A DNA stretch of 38,358 nt from Robertmurraya sp. (GTDB taxonomy: Bacteria > Bacillota > Bacilli > Bacillales > Cytobacillaceae), in NCBI GenBank assembly GCA_025451895.1, contig JANWJP010000187.1, positions 1 through 38,358 on the forward strand, written 5' to 3'. A program made the position numbers and the translations under genes. Under the pieces are notes generated by a model. It was not told the origin of the DNA. It worked only from the letters and a program-made list of their open reading frames with translations, and made no database searches. Shown here piece after piece: positions 30,885 through 38,358 of this stretch. Position 1 is the stretch's first letter. The number at the start of each line of letters is the position of its first letter.

Positions 30885-33292
30885 TTGCCAGCGTAATTGT
30901 GGATGTTCCGGCTAAACAGACTGATCGGGCTTTTGATTACAAAATCCCTGAAAATCTCGGGAATATTATCAAGCCCGGGGTCAGAGTGGTTGTGCCTTTT
31001 GGTCCCCGCAAGGTACAGGGCTTTGTCATCGGAATTAAGGAACATTCCGATGTAAAGAGATTGAAATCCATTATTGAACCGATGGATTTGTCTCCGGTCT
31101 TGAGTGCGGAAATGATAAAACTTGCCGACTGGCTGACAGAAAAAACTCTTTGTTATAAAATTTCCGCGTTCCAGGTTATGCTTCCGCCCGCGTTAAAAGC
31201 CAGATACGAAAAAAAAATCCGTTTATCGGATAGCGCGGAAATAGAATCGATGGCTTTTGAAATTCGGGATCTTTTTGCCGGGAAGGACACAATTACCTGG
31301 AATGAAACGCTTGGGCCCGATTTGTTATCTTTATTGCAAAAGGAAGCGGCCAAAGGAAATGTAGAGGTTATTTATGAGGTGAAGGAACGGGTTAAAAAGA
31401 AGAAAGAAAAATATATTGTTCCCGCGCTTTCAATAGATGACTTGATAAAGGAAATGGAGTCATTGTCAAACAGGGCACACAAACAAAAAGAAGTCTTGCA
31501 ATATTTTATAGACAATCATCAATCAGTCAAGTCCGGCGAATTATTAACAGCTACCGGAGGAAGTTCTTCAGCGGTAAAAGAATTGATTAAAAAGGGGATT
31601 CTGAAGGAAAAGGAGGTTGAAGTGTACCGGGATCCGTACGAAAACAGGGCTTTTCGGAAAACAGAACCGCTTCCGTTGACGGACAGGCAAAAAAAAGCAA
31701 TTACTCCTGTTCTGGCGGCAATAGAAAATAAGCAGCATGAAGTGTTTATGTTGTACGGAGTGACAGGGAGCGGGAAAACGGAAATCTACCTTCAATCCAT
31801 TCAAAGGGTAATAGAAAAGGGAAAGGAATCGATTGTCCTTGTTCCTGAAATATCACTGACGCCGCAGATGGTGAAACGTTTTAAAGAGAGATTCGGAAAT
31901 TTGGTTGCCGTTCTCCACAGCGGGTTATCCATAGGAGAAAAATATGATGAATGGCGCAAAATACAACGAAAAGAGGTTAAAGTTGTCGTCGGCGCCCGTT
32001 CCGCTGTTTTTGCCCCTTTTGAGAATATAGGGATCATCATCATTGATGAAGAGCATGAAACAAGCTATAAACAAGAGGATAATCCCCGCTATCATGCCCG
32101 GGATGTGGCTATTGAAAGAGCAAAATATTACAGCTGCCCGGTCGTTTTAGGAAGTGCAACTCCTTCCCTGGAGTCTTTTGCCCGGGCAAAAAAGGGAGTA
32201 TATACATTGCTGGAATTGCCGGCAAGGATGAATAACCACCCCATGCCTGCAGTGGAAATCATTGATATGCGCGAGGAACTGCGGGCCGGAAACCGGTCTG
32301 TTTTTTCCAGAGCATTGTTCAATGCTATTCAGGACCGGCTGAAAAAAAGGGAACAGATTGTGCTCTTTTTGAATAAACGCGGTTATTCGTCATTTGTCAT
32401 GTGCCGTGATTGCGGATATGTCGTCGGCTGTCCTCACTGTGATATTTCCTTGACTTACCACCGCTTTCAGTCAAGAATGAAATGTCACTATTGCGGCTAT
32501 GAATCTCAAGTTCCGCAGGTATGTCCCGAGTGCGGGAGCAAACATATCCGGTATTTCGGCACCGGCACACAGAAGGTGGAGGAGGAGCTGGCGAAAATTC
32601 TTCCTGAAGCGAGAGTCATTCGCATGGATGTCGACACAACAAGCAGGAGGGGTTCCCACGAGCGTCTCCTCAGTGATTTTCAGGCAGGAAAGGCTGATAT
32701 TCTTCTTGGCACGCAAATGATTGCCAAAGGGCTGGATTTTCCCAATATCACTCTTGTTGGTGTTTTGTCAGCCGATACGATGCTTCATCTGCCCGATTTC
32801 CGTTCTTCAGAAAAAACCTTCCAGTTGTTGACGCAGGTAAGCGGACGTGCAGGCCGGCACGAATTGGAGGGGGAAGTCATTATTCAAACTTATACTCCTG
32901 AGCATTACAGTGTGGAACTGGCGGGGCAGCATAATTATGATCGCTTTTTTGAAAAAGAGATGATGGTCAGAAAAATGCATAATTATCCGCCCTACTATTA
33001 TATTACTTTAATCACTGTCAGCGACGAAAACTTAATGACGGCAATTGATGTAACAGAAAAAATCACGAAATTTATAAAAAGCAGGGTCTCTCCGGACACC
33101 CTGGTTCTTGGTCCATCCGCATCGGCAATCCCGCGTATTAATGATAGATATCGATACCAATGTTTGATAAAATACAAGCGGGAACCGGAATTGGGAAAAA
33201 TTCTTAAGAATGTTCTGGACCATTATCAACAAAATACGGGCTATAAAGGCCTGCAAATATCCATAGATATTAATCCTTATATTTTAATGTAA
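30881..33292 (+). CDS. priA: primosomal replication-restart helicase PriA
   Basis: PriA recognises abandoned forks and reloads the replisome. The 803-residue protein has an N-terminal 3'-end-binding domain, a superfamily 2 helicase core with Walker A GVTGSGKT (293-300), Walker B IIDEEHETSYKQ, GSATPSLES and the helicase C motifs GTQMIAKGLDFP and QVSGRAGR, plus eight cysteines in two zinc sites between about 508 and 550 (CRDCGYVVGCPHC, CHYCGY, CPECGS). It overlaps coaBC by four bases and ends before def. Confidence 0.97.
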   Translation: MIASVIVDVPAKQTDRAFDYKIPENLGNIIKPGVRVVVPFGPRKVQGFVIGIKEHSDVKRLKSIIEPMDLSPVLSAEMIKLADWLTEKTLCYKISAFQVMLPPALKARYEKKIRLSDSAEIESMAFEIRDLFAGKDTITWNETLGPDLLSLLQKEAAKGNVEVIYEVKERVKKKKEKYIVPALSIDDLIKEMESLSNRAHKQKEVLQYFIDNHQSVKSGELLTATGGSSSAVKELIKKGILKEKEVEVYRDPYENRAFRKTEPLPLTDRQKKAITPVLAAIENKQHEVFMLYGVTGSGKTEIYLQSIQRVIEKGKESIVLVPEISLTPQMVKRFKERFGNLVAVLHSGLSIGEKYDEWRKIQRKEVKVVVGARSAVFAPFENIGIIIIDEEHETSYKQEDNPRYHARDVAIERAKYYSCPVVLGSATPSLESFARAKKGVYTLLELPARMNNHPMPAVEIIDMREELRAGNRSVFSRALFNAIQDRLKKREQIVLFLNKRGYSSFVMCRDCGYVVGCPHCDISLTYHRFQSRMKCHYCGYESQVPQVCPECGSKHIRYFGTGTQKVEEELAKILPEARVIRMDVDTTSRRGSHERLLSDFQAGKADILLGTQMIAKGLDFPNITLVGVLSADTMLHLPDFRSSEKTFQLLTQVSGRAGRHELEGEVIIQTYTPEHYSVELAGQHNYDRFFEKEMMVRKMHNYPPYYYITLITVSDENLMTAIDVTEKITKFIKSRVSPDTLVLGPSASAIPRINDRYRYQCLIKYKREPELGKILKNVLDHYQQNTGYKGLQISIDINPYILM

Positions 33293-33329
33293 TAAAAAAT
33301 CATTTATGATAGTTATTGGAGGAAAAAAT

Positions 33330-33824
33330 TTGGCAATACGGAAAATTATTTTGCATCCGGATCCCATCCTGGAGGAAGTATGCGATCCGGTTGAAAAGTT
33401 TGATAAGAAACTTTACAAACTTCTGGATGATATGTACGAAACCATGATTGCATATGACGGAGTCGGGTTGGCGGCTCCGCAAATCGGTATTAAAAAACAA
33501 ATCGCCGTTGTCGACATTGATGATGATAACGGACCGCTTGAATTAATCAATCCCCGGATTCTCGAAGCGGGAGGAGAACAGACCGGCCCAGAGGGATGTT
33601 TAAGTTTTCCGGGTCTGTACGGCGAAGTTTCGAGGCCATATTATGTGAAAATAAAAGCGCAAGATCGAAAAGGAAAGTTTTTCATCATTGAGGCTGAGGA
33701 TTATTTAGCAAGAGTCATTCAGCATGAAATAGACCATCTTCACGGGATCTTGTTTACTTCCAAAGTGATCCGGTTTATTGATGAGGAAGATTTGTTAGAA
33801 TCAGAAGGAGCGGAACAGGAATGA
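33330..33824 (+). CDS. def: peptide deformylase
   Basis: Def removes the formyl group from new N-terminal methionines. The 164-residue metalloenzyme has motif 1 [10 protein letters not shown] (about 43-52), motif 2 EGCLSFP with the metal-binding cysteine (about 91-97), and motif 3 QHEIDHLHG with two metal histidines and the catalytic glutamate (about 132-140). It matches the shorter Def of B. subtilis. TTG 33330 is chosen since GGAGG is at 33318-33322 and AIRKIILHP then aligns; the ATG at 33306 would place that ribosome site inside the gene. It shares ATGA with fmt. Confidence 0.95.
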   Translation: MAIRKIILHPDPILEEVCDPVEKFDKKLYKLLDDMYETMIAYDGVGLAAPQIGIKKQIAVVDIDDDNGPLELINPRILEAGGEQTGPEGCLSFPGLYGEVSRPYYVKIKAQDRKGKFFIIEAEDYLARVIQHEIDHLHGILFTSKVIRFIDEEDLLESEGAEQE

Positions 33825-34765
33825 TTAGAATAGTTTTTATGGGTACGCCTGATTTTTCAGTTCCTATTTTAAGGCAGTTGATTGCCGACGGATATGAGGT
33901 AATTGCGGCAGTAACCCAGCCGGACAGACCGGTGGGCAGAAAGAGAATTCTTACTCCCCCTCCCGTAAAGGAAGAGGCTGTAAAACACGGAATTCCTGTA
34001 CTGCAGCCGGAAAAACTGCGGGAAAGCTCCGAATTGGAGCAGATTATTGCTATGAAGCCAGATTTGATTGTAACAGCCGCTTTCGGGCAGATTCTGCCAA
34101 AGGTATTGCTTGATGCACCGAAATACGGATGTATCAATGTTCATGCTTCATTGCTTCCGAAACTGCGGGGAGGAGCGCCGATCCACTATGCTATCATTCA
34201 GGGCAAGAAAAAAACAGGAATCACTATTATGTATATGGCAGAAAAACTGGATGCAGGTGATATTTTAACGCAGGTTGAGGTGCCGATATCAGAAACAGAC
34301 ACAGTAGGAACTCTGCATGATAAGCTGAGCGAGGCAGGGGCCAAACTTCTGTCAGAGACAGTGCCGAAGCTCATTAGAGGAGAATTGACTCCCATTCCCC
34401 AGCGTGAGGAAGAGGCCACGTTTGCCTATAATATTAAAAGAGAACAAGAAAAAATTGATTGGACGAAAACAGGAGAAGAAATCTATAACCATATCCGCGG
34501 TTTAAATCCCTGGCCGGTTGCTTATACAACATTAAGAGGCAAGACGTTGAAAGTCTGGCGGGCGTTAAAAATACCTCTGTCAAGGCCGGCAAGCCCCGGG
34601 AAAATTGTCGCCATTGAAGAAGACGGATTTATTGTTGCAACGGGAGATGACACGGCAATTAAGATCACCGAACTTCAGCCATCCGGAAAAAAACGGATGC
34701 CCGCTGTTGATTATTTGCGGGGCGCCGGTTCAAAATTGACAATTGGAGAGCAATTAGGAGATTGA
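33821..34765 (+). CDS. fmt: methionyl-tRNA formyltransferase
   Basis: Fmt formylates Met-tRNA(fMet) with 10-formyl-THF for initiation. The 314-residue protein has [12 protein letters not shown] at the N-terminus, [12 protein letters not shown], the catalytic core [18 protein letters not shown] (about 106-123) and [10 protein letters not shown], and a C-terminal OB-fold tRNA-binding domain from about 205. It overlaps def by four bases; the pair adds and later removes the formyl group. Confidence 0.97.
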   Translation: MIRIVFMGTPDFSVPILRQLIADGYEVIAAVTQPDRPVGRKRILTPPPVKEEAVKHGIPVLQPEKLRESSELEQIIAMKPDLIVTAAFGQILPKVLLDAPKYGCINVHASLLPKLRGGAPIHYAIIQGKKKTGITIMYMAEKLDAGDILTQVEVPISETDTVGTLHDKLSEAGAKLLSETVPKLIRGELTPIPQREEEATFAYNIKREQEKIDWTKTGEEIYNHIRGLNPWPVAYTTLRGKTLKVWRALKIPLSRPASPGKIVAIEEDGFIVATGDDTAIKITELQPSGKKRMPAVDYLRGAGSKLTIGEQLGD

Positions 34766-34766
34766 C

Positions 34767-36107
34767 ATGAAACAGCGTAAAAATGTCAGGGAAGTCGCCT
34801 TGGATCTTTTGGAAATGATTGAGAAAAATCAATCTTACAGCAATCTGCTTTTAAATCATGCCATTAATAAAAATAACCTGGCTCCGGCTGACACCGGTTT
34901 ATTAACCGAACTGGTTTACGGAACATTGCAAAGAAAAATGACACTTGATTATTATTTGGAGCCTTTTTTGAGGAAAAAAACGGAGAGTTGGGTAAGGCAG
35001 CTGCTTCGTCTGACCCTTTATCAACTGGTTTATTTGGATAAGATTCCCGACCATGCCGCCATTTATGAGGCTGTAGAAATTGCCAAGAAACGGGGGCATA
35101 AGGGGATTTCCGGGATGGTAAACGGTGTTCTCCGCAATATTCAGAGAAAGGGTCTTCCCGACACCGGTCAAATTAAGGATGAAGAGCTCCGCCTTTCCAT
35201 TGAAACAAGTCATCCGTTGTGGCTTGTAAAAAGATGGATAGAACAATTTGGTTTTGAAAAAACAAAAAAAATGTGTGAAGTGAATTTAACGGCGCCGCTT
35301 CAGACAGCCCGGGTCAACACCACAAAAATCAGCCGTGAAGAGCTTTTGCAAATATTGCGGGAAGAGGGCTTTTCTGTGGAAGCGAGCGTCATTATTCCTG
35401 AAGCAATTAAAGCTTTGCGGGGGAATTTGGCTGCCTCGGCTGCTTTTAAAAAAGGCTGTTTATCCATTCAGGACGAAAGTTCGATGGTTGTGGCATATGC
35501 TCTTGGTTTGGAAAAGGGACAATTTGTATTGGATGCCTGTGCAGCCCCGGGTGGAAAATCCACTCATATTGCAGAGAAACTAGCCGGCAGCGGACAAGTT
35601 GTTTCCCTCGATTTGCATGAGCATAAGGTGAAATTGATTAAGGAAAATGCCGAAAGACTCGGTTTGGCGAATATCGAAGCAAAAGTGCTTGACAGCAGGG
35701 ATGCCGGCAAATATTTTCATGAAGAGAACTTCGATCGGATTCTTGTTGATGCCCCGTGCTCAGGGCTCGGAGTGATGAGAAGAAAGCCTGATTTAAAGTA
35801 TACAAAATCTCCGGAGGATCTGAATAAGCTTCAGCAAATTCAGCTTCAGCTGCTACGATCTGTGGCCGGTTTGCTGAAAAAAGGCGGAATTCTTGTTTAC
35901 AGTACCTGTACAGTGGATATTTATGAAAATAAGCGTATTGTAGAAGCGTTCCTCTCAGAGCATCCTGATTTTGAGGGTGATGAAAACTTTAAAGACAGGC
36001 TTCCTGAATCTCTCCGCCCGTTATCGGGAAAATACGATTTACAAATTTTTCCCCAGGATTTCGGGTCGGATGGTTTTTATATAGCTTGCCTCAGAAAGAA
36101 GGTGTAA
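34767..36107 (+). CDS. rsmB: 16S rRNA cytosine-967 C5-methyltransferase
   Basis: RsmB methylates C967 (E. coli numbering) of 16S rRNA using S-adenosylmethionine. The 446-residue protein has a NusB-like RNA-binding domain at about 5-145, then a Rossmann methyltransferase domain with the SAM motif LDACAAPGGKSTHIAEKL (about 252-269), the catalytic DAPCSGLGVMRR and the second cysteine in VYSTCTVDIYENKRIV. It follows fmt by one base. Confidence 0.95.
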   Translation: MKQRKNVREVALDLLEMIEKNQSYSNLLLNHAINKNNLAPADTGLLTELVYGTLQRKMTLDYYLEPFLRKKTESWVRQLLRLTLYQLVYLDKIPDHAAIYEAVEIAKKRGHKGISGMVNGVLRNIQRKGLPDTGQIKDEELRLSIETSHPLWLVKRWIEQFGFEKTKKMCEVNLTAPLQTARVNTTKISREELLQILREEGFSVEASVIIPEAIKALRGNLAASAAFKKGCLSIQDESSMVVAYALGLEKGQFVLDACAAPGGKSTHIAEKLAGSGQVVSLDLHEHKVKLIKENAERLGLANIEAKVLDSRDAGKYFHEENFDRILVDAPCSGLGVMRRKPDLKYTKSPEDLNKLQQIQLQLLRSVAGLLKKGGILVYSTCTVDIYENKRIVEAFLSEHPDFEGDENFKDRLPESLRPLSGKYDLQIFPQDFGSDGFYIACLRKKV

Positions 36108-36110
36108 TTA

Positions 36111-37190
36111 TTGAAGCAAATGGTCAATGAAGACAGCAGTGATAAAAAGCCCTCAATTTATTCGCTGCAGCTTGATGAGTTAAGAGAATGGCTGAGGGAG
36201 CAAAATGAAAAGCCTTTCCGGGCAGAGCAGATTTTTGATTGGTTGTACCGGAAAAGGGTTTCAAGTTTTGAAGAGATGAGTAATTTATCAAAAAAATTGC
36301 GGGGACTGCTGGAGCAGCATTTTACGATCACCACTTTAAAGACTCTGGTCCGGCAGACATCTTCAGACGGAACAATCAAATTTCTTTTTGAGCTCCAGGA
36401 CGGGTATTCCATAGAAACGGTTTTAATGAGGCATAACTATGGAAATTCTGTGTGTGTAACCACTCAGGTGGGGTGCAGAATCGGCTGCACATTTTGTGCA
36501 TCCACCCTGGGCGGATTAAAACGGAATCTTGAAGCGGGAGAGATTGTTTCCCAAGTTGTTAAAGTCCAACAAGTATTGGATGAAACCGGTGAACGGGTCA
36601 GTTCCGTCGTAATTATGGGAATTGGAGAACCTTTTGATAATTTTGACTCCATGTTGTCCTTTTTAAAGATTATTAATCATGAGAAGGGCTTGAATATCGG
36701 GGCCCGCCATATTACTGTTTCCACGAGCGGAATTGTACCCAAAATATACAGATTTGCTGATGAAAATATGCAAATAAACTTCGCCATTTCCCTGCATGCG
36801 CCAAACTCGGAACTTCGAAGCAGGCTTATGCCGATCAACCGGGCTTATCCGCTTGAGGATTTAATGAAAGCCGTTGATTATTACATTAAGAAAACGGGAA
36901 GGCGTGTCAGTTTTGAATATGGTCTGTTCGGAGGTGTAAACGACAAAGAAGAACATGCTGTTGAACTGGCTCAACTTATAAAAGGATTGAAATGTCACGT
37001 CAATCTTATTCCTGTCAATTACGTTCCCGAACGGAATTATGTCAGAACTCCTCGTGAACAAATTTTCTTATTTGAAAAAACTTTAAGGAAATTTGGGATA
37101 AATGTCACGATTCGAAGGGAACAAGGACATGATATTGATGCTGCATGCGGACAACTGCGTGCACAGGAGCGGAAAGAGGAGACGAGGTGA
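36111..37190 (+). CDS. rlmN: dual-specificity 23S rRNA/tRNA adenine-C2 methyltransferase RlmN
   Basis: RlmN is a radical-SAM enzyme that methylates A2503 of 23S rRNA and A37 of some tRNAs. The 359-residue product has an N-terminal RNA-binding part ([18 protein letters not shown]), the iron-sulfur cysteines C122, C126 and C129 in [18 protein letters not shown], and the methyl-carrying cysteine in AACGQL near the end. TTG 36111 follows AAGGTG by six bases; an ATG at 36120 is possible but less well spaced. It overlaps the next frame slightly if that starts at GTG 37187. Confidence 0.95.
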   Translation: MKQMVNEDSSDKKPSIYSLQLDELREWLREQNEKPFRAEQIFDWLYRKRVSSFEEMSNLSKKLRGLLEQHFTITTLKTLVRQTSSDGTIKFLFELQDGYSIETVLMRHNYGNSVCVTTQVGCRIGCTFCASTLGGLKRNLEAGEIVSQVVKVQQVLDETGERVSSVVIMGIGEPFDNFDSMLSFLKIINHEKGLNIGARHITVSTSGIVPKIYRFADENMQINFAISLHAPNSELRSRLMPINRAYPLEDLMKAVDYYIKKTGRRVSFEYGLFGGVNDKEEHAVELAQLIKGLKCHVNLIPVNYVPERNYVRTPREQIFLFEKTLRKFGINVTIRREQGHDIDAACGQLRAQERKEETR

Positions 37191-37195
37191 TTAAG

Positions 37196-37945
37196 GTGAA
37201 AGCAGTTTTTATGACAGACCGGGGGCGGATTCGCAAACTGAATGAAGACAGTGGAGGAATATTTAAAAACAAAGACGGCCACCGGCTTGCCATTGTGGCT
37301 GACGGGATGGGAGGCCACAGGGCGGGGGATGTTGCCAGTGAAATGGCTCTTGAAAATATGCGCCAGCGCTGGATTGAATCGGAGGGACTCGATACCGCGG
37401 AACTTGCAGAGAACTGGCTGGAAAAGAATATTTCTGAAATTAATTCAATCATATATGAATACGCAGCAAGCAACAGTGAATGCGAAGGGATGGGGACAAC
37501 GATTGTTGCAGCCATTACAAATGACCGTTTTGCAACGATCGCTAATATCGGGGACAGCCGATGCTATATTCTTAACGACGCAGGATTAAAACAACTGACA
37601 GAAGACCATTCACTGGTGAATGAGTTGGTCCGATCAGGACAAATCTCCAAGGAAGACGCGGAAAATCATCCGCGAAAAAATGTATTGCTGAGAGCCCTGG
37701 GAACAGAAGCCCAAGTTGAGATAGATATAAAGACGATTATGTTTGAAGAGGGGGACGTTCTTCTGCTTTGCTCCGACGGATTGACAAATAAAGTCGGGGA
37801 GGAAGAAATAAAAGCCATTTTAACAGATGATGCATCCTTGGATGAAAAGGCGCGATCTTTTATAGATTTGGCCAATGAAAATGGCGGAGAAGACAATATC
37901 ACCCTGTTAATTTTAGAATATGATGACGGCAGCGAAAGAGGGTGA
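37196..37945 (+). CDS. prpC: PP2C-type serine/threonine phosphatase PrpC
   Basis: PrpC dephosphorylates targets of the PrkC kinase. The 249-residue PPM-family phosphatase has metal-binding aspartates in [44 protein letters not shown] and GGEDNITL, in the normal order. GTG 37196 is used because GAGGTGA sits just upstream and the length then matches B. subtilis PrpC. GTG 37187, overlapping the rlmN stop as GTGA and preceded by AGAGGAG, is an equally plausible start adding three residues. It is eight bases before prkC. Confidence 0.95.
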   Translation: MKAVFMTDRGRIRKLNEDSGGIFKNKDGHRLAIVADGMGGHRAGDVASEMALENMRQRWIESEGLDTAELAENWLEKNISEINSIIYEYAASNSECEGMGTTIVAAITNDRFATIANIGDSRCYILNDAGLKQLTEDHSLVNELVRSGQISKEDAENHPRKNVLLRALGTEAQVEIDIKTIMFEEGDVLLLCSDGLTNKVGEEEIKAILTDDASLDEKARSFIDLANENGGEDNITLLILEYDDGSERG

Positions 37946-37952
37946 CTCCATG

Positions 37953-38358
37953 ATGTTAATCGGTAAGAGAATAAGCGGACGTTATAAAATCATCGATATT
38001 ATCGGCGGGGGCGGAATGGCAAACGTCTATTTGGCCCATGACATTATTCTCGATCGGGATGTGGCTGTGAAAATATTACGTCTGGACTTCGCAAATGATG
38101 AGGAATTTATCCGCCGTTTCCGCCGCGAAGCGCAAAATGCAACTAGCCTCGCCCATCCCAATATTGTTAATATTTATGATGTAGGCGAAGAGGACTCTAT
38201 TTATTATATTGTGATGGAATACGTCAAAGGGAAAACCTTGAAACAGTACATACAGCAACATTCACCTGTACAGGTCGAAACTGCGCTTGATATTATGCAA
38301 CAGTTGACTTCGGCGATTTCCCACGCTCATCAAAACCATATCGTTCACCGTGATATTA
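37953..38358 (+). CDS. prkC: serine/threonine protein kinase PrkC, N-terminal part
   Basis: This is the start of a Hanks-type kinase, cut by the window end after 135 residues. Visible are the glycine-rich loop [14 protein letters not shown] (about 18-31), the ATP lysine in VAVKILRLD (about 40), the helix-C glutamate in [21 protein letters not shown] and the beginning of the HRD catalytic loop. PrkC has a membrane segment and PASTA repeats that bind muropeptides and trigger germination; these lie outside. ATG 37953 matches the B. subtilis start [13 protein letters not shown] 37950 is also possible. AGAGGGTGA is upstream. Confidence 0.95.
   Translation, partial: MLIGKRISGRYKIIDIIGGGGMANVYLAHDIILDRDVAVKILRLDFANDEEFIRRFRREAQNATSLAHPNIVNIYDVGEEDSIYYIVMEYVKGKTLKQYIQQHSPVQVETALDIMQQLTSAISHAHQNHIVHRDI

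Overview
The window is a stretch of core chromosome from an endospore-forming member of the Bacillaceae (Bacillales). The basis is a sigG gene at the left end, protein sequences that read like Bacillus orthologues throughout, strong Shine-Dalgarno sites, frequent TTG/GTG starts, an AT-leaning composition, and gene order almost identical to the sigG-to-prkC region of Bacillus subtilis. I see no rRNA, tRNA, CRISPR array, prophage or insertion sequence. I cannot name the species.

Layout. (1) 1-5176: forespore sigma factor sigG, then the ylmC-ylmD-ylmE-sepF-ylmG-ylmH-divIVA division/cell-pole cluster. (2) 5173-8375: an isoleucine T-box leader and ileS. (3) 8521-10263: a ylyA-like DksA-family gene, lspA and a RluA-family pseudouridine synthase. 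(4) 10260-22305: the complete pyrimidine operon pyrR-pyrP-pyrB-pyrC-pyrAA-pyrAB-pyrK-pyrD-pyrF-pyrE. It has a strong sigma-A promoter and two clear PyrR-controlled attenuators; the third attenuator known in B. subtilis, between pyrP and pyrB, is not recognisable. (5) 22334-26911: divergent rqcH (minus strand; ribosome quality control) and a SERCA-type calcium ATPase. The sulfate-assimilation (cysH) cluster found here in B. subtilis is absent. (6) 27050-29223: yloC, remA, gmk, rpoZ, closed by two terminators in tandem. (7) 29224-29672: an unusually long, hairpin-rich non-coding gap. (8) 29673-38358: the tightly packed run coaBC-priA-def-fmt-rsmB-rlmN-prpC-prkC, with prkC cut by the window end.

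How it works together. The pyr genes encode de novo UMP synthesis from bicarbonate to UMP plus uracil uptake, controlled by PyrR sensing UMP on the nascent mRNA. Many pyr genes overlap by 1-40 bases, suggesting translational coupling. def and fmt handle N-terminal formyl-methionine, rsmB, rlmN and the RluA enzyme modify rRNA, and rqcH and ylmH rescue stalled 50S subunits. prpC and prkC form the serine/threonine phosphatase-kinase pair.

The most striking anomaly is in pyrAA, the glutaminase subunit of carbamoyl-phosphate synthetase. The catalytic cysteine of the GICLGHQ motif reads as aspartate (GIDIGHQ, residue 246) while the catalytic His and Glu and the rest of the reading frame are intact. 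This predicts a synthetase that cannot hydrolyse glutamine and must use free ammonia or another glutaminase. Other points worth a look are the non-coding region upstream of coaBC, a three-codon minicistron overlapping the calcium-ATPase start, a Shine-Dalgarno-masking hairpin before sigG, and two promoters whose -35 boxes contain the upstream gene's stop codon.
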